A DNA stretch of 64,000 nucleotides from Actinacidiphila guanduensis (GTDB taxonomy: Bacteria > Actinomycetota > Actinomycetes > Streptomycetales > Streptomycetaceae): positions 372,001 to 436,000 of the forward strand of contig NZ_FNIE01000008.1 of NCBI RefSeq assembly GCF_900103985.1, in the 5' to 3' direction. The translations under genes were made by a program, and so were the position numbers. A model generated the notes under the pieces. It made no database searches, had not been told where the DNA came from, and saw only the letters and a program-made list of their open reading frames with translations. Below, piece after piece: positions 56,986 through 64,000 of this stretch (its first letter is position 1; each line of letters opens with the position of its first letter).

Positions 56986-59900
56986 ATGTACGAGCTTTCC
57001 CGCGTCCGCCTCTACTCCATCGGGCCCGCCGGCGCGCGCTACGCCGACACCGTGCTCGACCTGCGCGGAGTCGGCGAGCCGGTGCCGCAGCCCGCGCCCG
57101 CGCAAGGGGAGTTCTTCGCCGACGAACCCGCCGGGCCACCGCGCCGCCCCGCGCCCGCGGGCGTGCTCTTCCTGGAGAACGGCGGCGGCAAGTCGGTGCT
57201 GCTGAAGCTGATCTTCTCGGTGATGCTGCCCGGCCACCGCAACACGCTGGGCGGCGCCAGCTCCGGGGTGCTGCGCAAGTTCCTGCTCGCGGAGGACTGC
57301 GGCCACGTCGCCCTGGAGTGGCAGCACACCGTCACCGGCGAGCTGGTCGTGGTCGGCAAGGTCAGCGAGTGGCGCGGCCGCCAGGTCTCCTCCGACCCGC
57401 GGAAGTTCGCCGAGGCCTGGTACTCCTTCCGGCCCGGCCCCGGCCTCGGCCTGGACAACCTGCCGGTCGCCGAGGCCACCTCGGTGCGGCCCGCCGCCGA
57501 GGGCGCCTCGGGGGCGCGCGGCCGGCGCCGCACCATGAAGGGCTTCCGCGACGCCCTCACCGAGGCCGCCAAGGCGTACCCGCACCTGGAGGTCGTCTGG
57601 GAGGAGGTCCACGACCGCTGGAACGAACACCTGGGCGACCTCGGCCTGGACCCCGAACTCTTCCGCTACCAGCGCGAGATGAACGCCGACGAGGGCGAGG
57701 CCGCCGGTCTGTTCGCCGTGAAGAAGGACTCCGACTTCACCGACCTGCTGCTGCGCGCGGTCACCGACACCCGCGACACCGACGGCCTGGCGGACCTCGT
57801 ACACGGCTTCGCCGGCAAGCTCGGCCGCCGCGCCGAACTCACCGCCGAACGCGACTTCACCGCCGGCTCCCTGGACCTGCTCGACCGGATCGTCGAGGCC
57901 GCCGCCGCCCGGGACCAGGCGCGCGCCGTGCACGCCCAGGCCGAGCGCCGCACCCGCGCCCTGACCCGCCAGCTGTCCGCCCGCGCCCGCCAGGAGCGCG
58001 GCCGCGCCGCCGAACTCGCCGGGCACATGGCCCAGGCCGCCCACGCCGTCACCGACACCGAGCAGGCGCACGCCGGCAGCGCCCGCATCGCCGCCGAACT
58101 CGCCTACCGCCACGCCTCACTGGCCCTGGCCGCGGCCGAGAAGGGCGCCGCCGCGCTGCGCCGCGAGCTCACCGACGCCCGCACCCTGCACGCCGCCTGG
58201 CAGGCCGCCGAGACCGTGCTGCGCCAGCGCGCGGCAGGCGACCGGCTGGCCCGCGTCACCGCCGCCATCCGCGAGGCCGAGCGCGACGCCGCGCCCGCCC
58301 TGGCCGCCCGCACCCGGGCCGCCGCCGACCTCGTCCGCGCCCTGCAGGCGGCCGCCGCGGGCGCCGAGCGCCGGGCCGACGAGGAGGAGGCCCGCTCGGC
58401 CGAGCTGCAGGAGGCCGCCGAGAGCGCCCAGCGGGCCGCCACCGCCGCGGCCACCGAGGCACAGCGGGCCCGCAGCGAGGCCGGCCACCTCGGGCAGCGG
58501 CTGACCGAGGTGGCGCAGGAGACCGCCGAGGCGGTGCGGGCCGGCTGGCTCGACGACTCCGCGCCCGACGCCGACCCCGCCCGCGCGGCCCTGGCCGCCT
58601 CCGACGCCGAACGCGCCGCCGACGAGACCGCCCGCACCACCGCGGCCGCGGCCGCCGCCGAGGCCGTACGCGCCCGCGAGGCCGCCGCGGCGGAGGCGCG
58701 CGCCGAACTCGCCGCCGCCCGGGCCGCCGACGCCCGCACCGCGGCCAGGACCGCCCACCGCACCGCGCGGACCGAGATCGAGGGCATCCTCGCCGACCCC
58801 CGCGCGGCCGCCCTGCTCGGCCTCGCCGGCACCGAGGAGCCCGCCCGCGGCCTGGTCCCCGCGCAGGGCGGCGCCCCCGAGGCCGTACGGGACGGCGCGC
58901 GGGGACACACCGGGGAGGCACCCGAAGCCGCCGGCCCTTCGCCCGACCCCGCCCTCGGCTCCTTTGACGGCCCCTCCCTGGAAAGGGCCGCCGAGCACCT
59001 GCGCGAACTGCTCGACACCGCCGTCGCCACTGCCGAGCGGCAGCTGTTCGACCTGCGCACCGCCGCGGCCGACGACGCCCGCATCCTCGGCGCCCTCGGC
59101 GACGGCGGCCTGCTCCCGCCCGGCCCCGACGTGCTCGCCACTGTGGAGTACCTCGGCGAGCACGGCATCCCCGCCCTGCCCGGCTGGCGCTACCTCGCCC
59201 AGGCCGTCGACCCGGCCGACCACGCCGCGGTGATGGCCGCCCGGCCCGAACTCGTCGACGGCGTCGTCATCACCGACCCCGGCTCGTACGCCCGCGCCCG
59301 CGAGGCCCTGGGCCAGGCCGCGCTCCTGCCGCGCTCCACCGTCGCGGTCGGCACCGCCGCCGCCCTGCTCGCCCCGCCGCCGCCCGCCGACCGGGCCCCC
59401 GACGTCTTCCTCGTCCCGCCCAACCCGGCGATGCACGACGAGGTCGCCGCCGACGGCGAGCGGCAGGAACTGCGGGCCCGCGCCACCGCGCGCGAGGAGG
59501 AGATCCGGGCCCTGGCCGCGCGCCTGGCCCACGACCGCACGCTCGCCGCCCGCCTCGCCTCCTGGCGCGGCTCCTGCCCGCCCGGCCGGCTCGCCGAACT
59601 CGCCGCGGACGCCGCGGCGGCCGAAGAGGCCGCCGAGGCCGCCCGCGGCGACCTGGCCGCCGTCCGCGAGGAGCGCGCGGAGGCCGACGCGGCAGCCGCC
59701 GGGACCGCGGCGGCGAGCGATACCGCCCGCGCCGCCGCCGAGCAGGCCCGCCGCCGCGCCGACGCCCTGGCGGGCCTGGCGCACCGGCTGCGCGAACGCG
59801 CCGGCTGGCAGCGCCGGGCCCGCGAACTGGCCGCGGACGCCGCCGAGGCCGACGCCCGCGCCGAGACCTGCCTCGCCGAGGCCCGCGCCGCCGACGAGGA

Positions 59901-61695
59901 CCGCAGGGCCGCCCAGCGCGCCTCCGACGACGCCCGCCGCACCGCCCGCGCCCTGCGCGCCGAGCGCTCCGAGGTCGCCGGCGCCCCCGACGAGCCCGAG
60001 GCCGCCGACCCCGCGCAGGACACCGCGGCCGACCGGCCCTCGCTGCCCGCCCTGCGCGAGGCGTACCGGGCCGCCTCCCAGGTCTACGAGCAGGTCGGGG
60101 TCGGCGCCGACCTGCGGGCCGAACAGGCCCGCGCCGAGAGCACCGAGGCCGCCGCCCTCGCCGAGCTGGAGCGGCTCACCAACAAGGTCCGCAGCCGCGC
60201 CGCCCAGCTCCTGGAAGGGCCCGACGGGGCCGACGGCCCCTCCCGCCAGGCCGCCGCAGCCCGCGCCGAACAGCTCGTCCACACCCTGGAGTCGCGCCAG
60301 TCCGCCGCCAGCGAGCAACTGGGCCGGCTGCGCGGCGAGGCCGAGCGGCTGGCCCCGGCCGAAGGCGGCGCCCACACCGAGCTGCCCGACTCCCTGCAGC
60401 CGCGCGACGCCGACCACGCCCAGCAGCTGCTGCGCGCCGCCACCGCCGAACTCGCCGCCCGCACCGAGGAGGTGGAGGAGGCCAGGAGCGCCCACAGCGA
60501 CGTCGTGCGCGCCCACCGCGCCGCCGAGGACGCCGCCGGCGGCTTCGACGAGGTCGCTGCACTCCTGCGCGACCTGCTCCGCGAGGGCCCCCAGGCACCC
60601 GCGGAGGACGACGAACCCGATCCCTACCCGGCCGCGTTGGAGGACGCCCGGCGGGCCGCCGCCGAGGCCCGCCGCTCCCTGCGCGGCTGCGCCGCCGACC
60701 TGGCCGCCGCCGAGACCCGGGTGCGCGACGCCTGCGACGTCCTGGTCCGGCACGCCAACGCGGTCCGCTTCGAGCAGGTCCGCACCCCCGCCCGCCAGCA
60801 GGTCCGCGAGCTGCCCGCGGCCGCACTGCCCGAGCACGCGGCCGCCTGGGCCGCCGCCTTCGCGCCCCGGCTGCGCGTCCTGACCGACGAGCTGGAGCAG
60901 TTGGAGCGCAACCGCGACAGCATCGTGGACCGGCTGCGCGGCCTGGTGGAGTCCTCCCTGGCCACCCTGCGCTCCGCGCAGCGGCTCTCCCGGCTGCCCG
61001 AGGGCCTCGGCGAGTGGTCCGGCCAGGAGTTCCTGCGCATCCGCTTCGAGGACCCCGACCAGGCGGTGCTCACCGAGCGCCTGGGCGAGGTCATCGACGA
61101 GGCCACCCGCGCCGCCGTCCGCAAGAACTCCGACCTGCGCCGGGACGGCATGACGCTGCTGCTGCGCGCGGTGGCCGCCGCCCTCGAACCGCGCGGGGTG
61201 GCCGTGGAGATCCTCAAGCCCGACGCGGTGCTGCGCGCCGAGCGCGTCCCCGTCGGCCAGATGGGCGACGTCTTCTCCGGCGGCCAGCTGCTCACCGCCG
61301 CCATCGCGCTGTACTGCACCATGGCCGCCCTGCGCAGCAACGACCGCGGCCGCGAGCGCCGCCGCCACGCCGGCACCCTCTTCCTGGACAACCCGATCGG
61401 CCGGGCCAACGCCACCTACCTGCTGGAACTGCAGCGCGCGGTCGCCGACGCCCTCGGCGTCCAGCTCCTCTACACCACCGGCTTGTTCGACACCACGGCC
61501 CTCGCGGAGTTCCCGCTCGTGGTGCGACTGCGCAACGACGCGGACCTGCGCGCGGGCCTGAAGTACATCAGCGTGGAGGAGCACCTGCGGCCGGGACTGC
61601 CGGCGCCCGCCCCGCAGGGCGAGCAGGTGCACGGCGAGATCACCGCGACCCGGGTCTTCCGCAGGCCCGCGGAGGCGGCGGCGGGCGGCGCCTGA
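56986..61695 (+). CDS. SMC/MukB/JetC-like giant ATPase
   Basis: A 1569-residue protein of the SMC/Rad50-like ATPase class. Walker A is split from the rest: VLFLENGGGKSVLLKLIFSV (Lys69, Ser70) near the N terminus. Two long Ala/Glu/Arg-rich coiled coils (about 290-640 and 830-1290) flank a hinge-like, non-coil region around 660-820 (with a Pro-rich insert near 640-660). At the C terminus are the ABC signature FSGGQLLTAAIALY (Ser1431) and Walker B TLFLDNPIGRAN, with Asp1468 followed by Asn1469 where SMC proteins have Glu. The last 80 residues hold the D-loop and a switch His. It likely loads on DNA with the two preceding proteins. No topoisomerase-VI-like JetD gene follows. Confidence 0.85.
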   Translation: MYELSRVRLYSIGPAGARYADTVLDLRGVGEPVPQPAPAQGEFFADEPAGPPRRPAPAGVLFLENGGGKSVLLKLIFSVMLPGHRNTLGGASSGVLRKFLLAEDCGHVALEWQHTVTGELVVVGKVSEWRGRQVSSDPRKFAEAWYSFRPGPGLGLDNLPVAEATSVRPAAEGASGARGRRRTMKGFRDALTEAAKAYPHLEVVWEEVHDRWNEHLGDLGLDPELFRYQREMNADEGEAAGLFAVKKDSDFTDLLLRAVTDTRDTDGLADLVHGFAGKLGRRAELTAERDFTAGSLDLLDRIVEAAAARDQARAVHAQAERRTRALTRQLSARARQERGRAAELAGHMAQAAHAVTDTEQAHAGSARIAAELAYRHASLALAAAEKGAAALRRELTDARTLHAAWQAAETVLRQRAAGDRLARVTAAIREAERDAAPALAARTRAAADLVRALQAAAAGAERRADEEEARSAELQEAAESAQRAATAAATEAQRARSEAGHLGQRLTEVAQETAEAVRAGWLDDSAPDADPARAALAASDAERAADETARTTAAAAAAEAVRAREAAAAEARAELAAARAADARTAARTAHRTARTEIEGILADPRAAALLGLAGTEEPARGLVPAQGGAPEAVRDGARGHTGEAPEAAGPSPDPALGSFDGPSLERAAEHLRELLDTAVATAERQLFDLRTAAADDARILGALGDGGLLPPGPDVLATVEYLGEHGIPALPGWRYLAQAVDPADHAAVMAARPELVDGVVITDPGSYARAREALGQAALLPRSTVAVGTAAALLAPPPPADRAPDVFLVPPNPAMHDEVAADGERQELRARATAREEEIRALAARLAHDRTLAARLASWRGSCPPGRLAELAADAAAAEEAAEAARGDLAAVREERAEADAAAAGTAAASDTARAAAEQARRRADALAGLAHRLRERAGWQRRARELAADAAEADARAETCLAEARAADEDRRAAQRASDDARRTARALRAERSEVAGAPDEPEAADPAQDTAADRPSLPALREAYRAASQVYEQVGVGADLRAEQARAESTEAAALAELERLTNKVRSRAAQLLEGPDGADGPSRQAAAARAEQLVHTLESRQSAASEQLGRLRGEAERLAPAEGGAHTELPDSLQPRDADHAQQLLRAATAELAARTEEVEEARSAHSDVVRAHRAAEDAAGGFDEVAALLRDLLREGPQAPAEDDEPDPYPAALEDARRAAAEARRSLRGCAADLAAAETRVRDACDVLVRHANAVRFEQVRTPARQQVRELPAAALPEHAAAWAAAFAPRLRVLTDELEQLERNRDSIVDRLRGLVESSLATLRSAQRLSRLPEGLGEWSGQEFLRIRFEDPDQAVLTERLGEVIDEATRAAVRKNSDLRRDGMTLLLRAVAAALEPRGVAVEILKPDAVLRAERVPVGQMGDVFSGGQLLTAAIALYCTMAALRSNDRGRERRRHAGTLFLDNPIGRANATYLLELQRAVADALGVQLLYTTGLFDTTALAEFPLVVRLRNDADLRAGLKYISVEEHLRPGLPAPAPQGEQVHGEITATRVFRRPAEAAAGGA

Positions 61696-61803
61696 GGCGG
61701 CTCCAGGAAAGCCCTCGGAAACTTTTCGCGGGGCTTCGAAGGAGGAACGGCGGAGCTTTCGGGGAGCTTCGCGGTCCCTCGCAGGGGCCCGGGAGCGCCG
61801 CCC

Positions 61804-62196
61804 TCAGACGCGGTGCATGTGCAGTATGTGCGGCCTTCCGCGCCTCCCGCGGGCCGCCGCCCGCGCCGCCCGCCGGGCCCTGCGGCGCTCCTTGCGCAGC
61901 GCCCGGGCCGCGCTGCTCGGGCTGGAGACCACCCCGTTGCGCTGGTTCCACACCTGCCGGGTCACCCACACGTCCAGCACCGCCCAGCTCGCCACCACGC
62001 TGGTGAGCACCGTGCACAGCGTCATGGGCGCGGACAGCCACGAGTGCCCGGCGGCCAGGAGCACCGCCACCACCGTCTCCACCAGGGCCACGGCCGCTAT
62101 CAGCACCGCCCGTACGGCGGCCGCGCGGACCGGGTCGGGCAGCCGCGGGGTCCCCACGGGCTGCTCCTCCCACACCGTTCGGCGTTCGTCCTCCAT
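61804..62196 (-). CDS. Small membrane protein, unknown function
   Basis: A 130-residue protein with two hydrophobic helices at about 25-49 (AAVRAVLIAAVALVETVVAV) and 57-77, then a basic C-terminal stretch (RALRKERRRARRAARAAARG) that would be cytoplasmic. No family recognised. ATG 62196 is preferred over an upstream ATG at 62229 because AGGGA lies well placed before it. It converges on the SMC-like operon with a 108-base gap holding no obvious terminator and is divergent from the histidine kinase gene. Confidence 0.6.
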   Translation of the reverse strand: MEDERRTVWEEQPVGTPRLPDPVRAAAVRAVLIAAVALVETVVAVLLAAGHSWLSAPMTLCTVLTSVVASWAVLDVWVTRQVWNQRNGVVSSPSSAARALRKERRRARRAARAAARGRRGRPHILHMHRV

Positions 62197-62363
62197 GACG
62201 GGTCCCTGCCCCGAAACACCCATGTGCATTCAGCACTCACAGGGGTAGTACGTTTCCGGCCAGACGGGATCAACCACTCAGACGGACTTTCGAGTTACAG
62301 CAGTGGCAGTAGTAGGCTCGCGCCGTTTGCAGACCGCACCGGGACCCCGGACAGGGGCGGGAC

Positions 62364-64000
62364 ATGGGGGAGGCCATGCGCTTTCGCGGGACGACGATCC
62401 GCCGGAAGATCGTGGCGCTGCTGCTGATTCCGCTGGTGTCCCTCACCGCCATCTGGATTTTCGCCGCGACGATCACCTCGCGCGCGGTGTTCGGCCGCCC
62501 CGACGTGCGCCTGATGACCGACAACGTCGTCCTGCCCGCCTGGGCCGTGGTCGCCGACCTCCAGCAGGAGCGCAAGGCCGCCCTGCTCTACGCCGCGGGC
62601 AACCGCGACGCCAAGGCCCGCGGTGCCCTGGACAAGCAGGAACAGGCCACCGACGCGGCCATCGCCAGGCTCCGCACCAGCAGCAGCGCCGTCCGCGTGC
62701 GCAACAGCCTCGACGACCGCGCCCGCACCGGCCTGGACCGCTTCCTCACCGGCATCCGCGGCCTGCCCGCGCTGCGCGCCGCCGTGGACACCGTGGGCAA
62801 GGGCAGGAGCAGCCGCGAGGCCACCTACACCGGCTACGACGACCTGGTCGGCCCCGGCCTCGCCCTCTTCGACAACCTCAACGTGCTGGACAGCGTCGAC
62901 CTGGAGATCCAGCGTCGCTCGGTGATCGGCCTGGCCCGCGCCGACGAGGAACTCAGCCGCCAGGACGCCCTGCTGAGCGCCGCCATCAGCACCGGCCGGA
63001 TGAGCGGCGCCGAACTGACCGCCTTCCGCTCCGCCGTGGCCCTGGAACGCGGCTACTACGACGACAACCTCCCCGCGCTCGACGCCCGTTACCGCGCGCC
63101 CTACGACGGCTTCCTGAACAGCGCCGGCGCCAAGAAGCTGCGCTCGGCGCAGGACGACGTCGTGGCGGCCGACGCCGCCGACGCGCCCATCGTCGCCGCG
63201 CACGACTCCTGGCCCTCCGTCGCCGGGAACGCGCTCGGCGTGCTCGGCAAGGTCAACCCCACCGTCGACACCGAGTTCGGCGACCGCCTGGCCACCGTGC
63301 CCACCCGGCTGATCGTGGAGGCGGCGCTGGCCGGCGGCCTGGGCCTGATCGCTGTGGTCGCCTCGGTGCTGGTGTCGGTCCGCATCGGCCGCGGCCTGAT
63401 CCGCGACCTGACCGGCCTGCGCCAGGAGGCGGCGGAGGTCGCCGGCACCCGCCTGCCGCACGTGATGCGGCGCCTGGCCGCGGGCGAGGCGGTCGACGTC
63501 GAGACCGAGGTGCCCAAACTCAGCTACGCCCACGACGAGATAGGCCAGGTCGGCCAGGCCCTCAACACCCTGCAGCGGGCCGCCGTCGAGGCCGCCGTGC
63601 GCCAGGCCGACATGCGCAAGGGCGTCTCCGACGTCTTCGTCAACCTCGCCCGCCGCAGCCAGGTCCTGCTGCACCGCCAGCTGACCCTGCTCGACGCCAT
63701 GGAGCGCCGCACCGAGGCGCCCGAGGAACTCGCCGACCTCTTCCGCCTGGACCACATGACCACCCGCATGCGGCGGCACGCCGAGGGCCTGGTCATCCTC
63801 TCCGGCGCCGCCCCCTCGCGGCAGTGGCGCAAGCCGGTGCAGCTGATGGACGTCGTGCGCGCCGCCGTCGCCGAGGTCGAGGACTACGAGCGGATCGAGG
63901 TGCGCCGCCTGCCCCGGCTGGCCGTCGCCGGCGCCGCCGTGGCCGACCTCACCCACCTGCTCGCCGAACTCATCGAGAACGCCGCGGTGTTCTCGCCGCC
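62364..64000 (+). CDS. Nitrate/nitrite-sensing (NIT) domain histidine kinase, conservon type, 3' end outside window
   Basis: The open frame from ATG 62364 (or ATG 62376) runs past the window end, at least 545 residues. A first helix (about 16-36, IVALLLIPLVSLTAIWIF) and a second at about 315-340 enclose an extracytoplasmic NIT-type helical domain (AVVADLQQERKAALLYAAGN, TGLDRFLTGIRGLPALR, SLDLEIQRRSVIGLARA). HAMP and a helical linker follow (VFVNLARRSQVLLHRQLTLLDAMERR), the family-typical stretch that replaces an H-box in CvnA sensor kinases of Streptomyces. The ATP-binding domain starts near the window end (LIENAAVFSPP, N-box). CvnA proteins work with CvnB-D, probably downstream. Confidence 0.88.
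   Translation, partial: MGEAMRFRGTTIRRKIVALLLIPLVSLTAIWIFAATITSRAVFGRPDVRLMTDNVVLPAWAVVADLQQERKAALLYAAGNRDAKARGALDKQEQATDAAIARLRTSSSAVRVRNSLDDRARTGLDRFLTGIRGLPALRAAVDTVGKGRSSREATYTGYDDLVGPGLALFDNLNVLDSVDLEIQRRSVIGLARADEELSRQDALLSAAISTGRMSGAELTAFRSAVALERGYYDDNLPALDARYRAPYDGFLNSAGAKKLRSAQDDVVAADAADAPIVAAHDSWPSVAGNALGVLGKVNPTVDTEFGDRLATVPTRLIVEAALAGGLGLIAVVASVLVSVRIGRGLIRDLTGLRQEAAEVAGTRLPHVMRRLAAGEAVDVETEVPKLSYAHDEIGQVGQALNTLQRAAVEAAVRQADMRKGVSDVFVNLARRSQVLLHRQLTLLDAMERRTEAPEELADLFRLDHMTTRMRRHAEGLVILSGAAPSRQWRKPVQLMDVVRAAVAEVEDYERIEVRRLPRLAVAGAAVADLTHLLAELIENAAVFSP

Noticed and set aside
58117..61632. A 1171-codon minus-strand frame opposite the SMC-like gene
   Set aside because: Shadow of the SMC coding region; composition is Gly/Val/Leu/Arg-biased with no family motifs, whereas the plus strand has Walker A, signature and Walker B.
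54432..61695. A complete Wadjet defence system
   Set aside because: No JetD-like nuclease gene is found on either side, so the operon is reported as condensin-like instead.

Overview
The window is 64 kb of very GC-rich chromosomal DNA with codon third positions almost always G or C, GTG/ATG starts (one TTG) and many tightly packed, partly overlapping genes. Gene content (DUF397, DUF6643 and NsdA-type regulators, a conservon-type nitrate/nitrite-sensing histidine kinase, mycothiol-dependent enzymes, SpoIIE-type phosphatase, LAL-type ATPase) points to a Streptomyces or close relative (Streptomycetaceae). It looks like chromosomal core/near-core DNA: I see no rRNA, tRNA, CRISPR array, insertion sequence, integrase or phage block.

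Layout. 1-7.5 kb: partial anti-sigma-type ATPase, MocR regulator, a broken alpha/beta hydrolase, a molybdopterin oxidoreductase/cytochrome b pair, two membrane proteins, a DeoR regulator. 7.7-16.5 kb: a large membrane protein with a serine-hydrolase motif converging on a beta-helix/AAA ATPase fusion, an Rv1733c-like protein, a MOSC protein, DUF6643 and a long TerD-like protein. 16.6-21.9 kb: HpnB-like glycosyltransferase, a racemase-family protein, PH-like membrane protein, O-antigen-ligase-like membrane protein, Nudix hydrolase. 22-24.3 kb: dihydroxyacetone kinase operon dhaKLM (minus strand). 24.5-27.8 kb: TetR/nucleotidyltransferase pair, two coupled crcB fluoride-channel genes, an NmrA-like reductase. 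28-32.9 kb: Ser/Thr kinase with eight TPR-like repeats, alpha/beta hydrolase, chloramphenicol-phosphotransferase-like kinase, endonuclease/exonuclease/phosphatase. 32.9-37.8 kb: TetR, DUF4865 and phosphotriesterase-family cluster; isochorismatase-like protein; DUF397; mycothiol enzyme divergent from a CGNR regulator with a dyad operator between them. 38-48 kb: LAL-like ATPase lacking its HTH, phosphotransferase, NsdA-like regulator, SpoIIE phosphatase, HEAT-repeat protein. 48-54.3 kb: two glycosyltransferases and an SGNH hydrolase in a coupled operon, converging on pxpABC (5-oxoprolinase). 54.4-61.7 kb: a three-gene operon whose sizes, order and motifs resemble a MukF-MukE-MukB condensin (also the JetABC core of Wadjet), ending in a 1569-residue SMC-like ATPase, with no JetD-type nuclease next to it. 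61.8-64 kb: small membrane protein and the start of a NIT-domain histidine kinase.

The most interesting items are the SMC-like operon (with Asn where the SMC catalytic Glu normally sits), the beta-helix/AAA fusion, two CCATGG-centred minisatellites (one noncoding with a 26-bp period, one translated into a His-Gly-Gly repeat tail on a glycosyltransferase), a predicted three-way-junction RNA structure at 36.3 kb, and several perfect long palindromes between convergent genes. All calls come from reading the sequence and translated frames; no database search was run.
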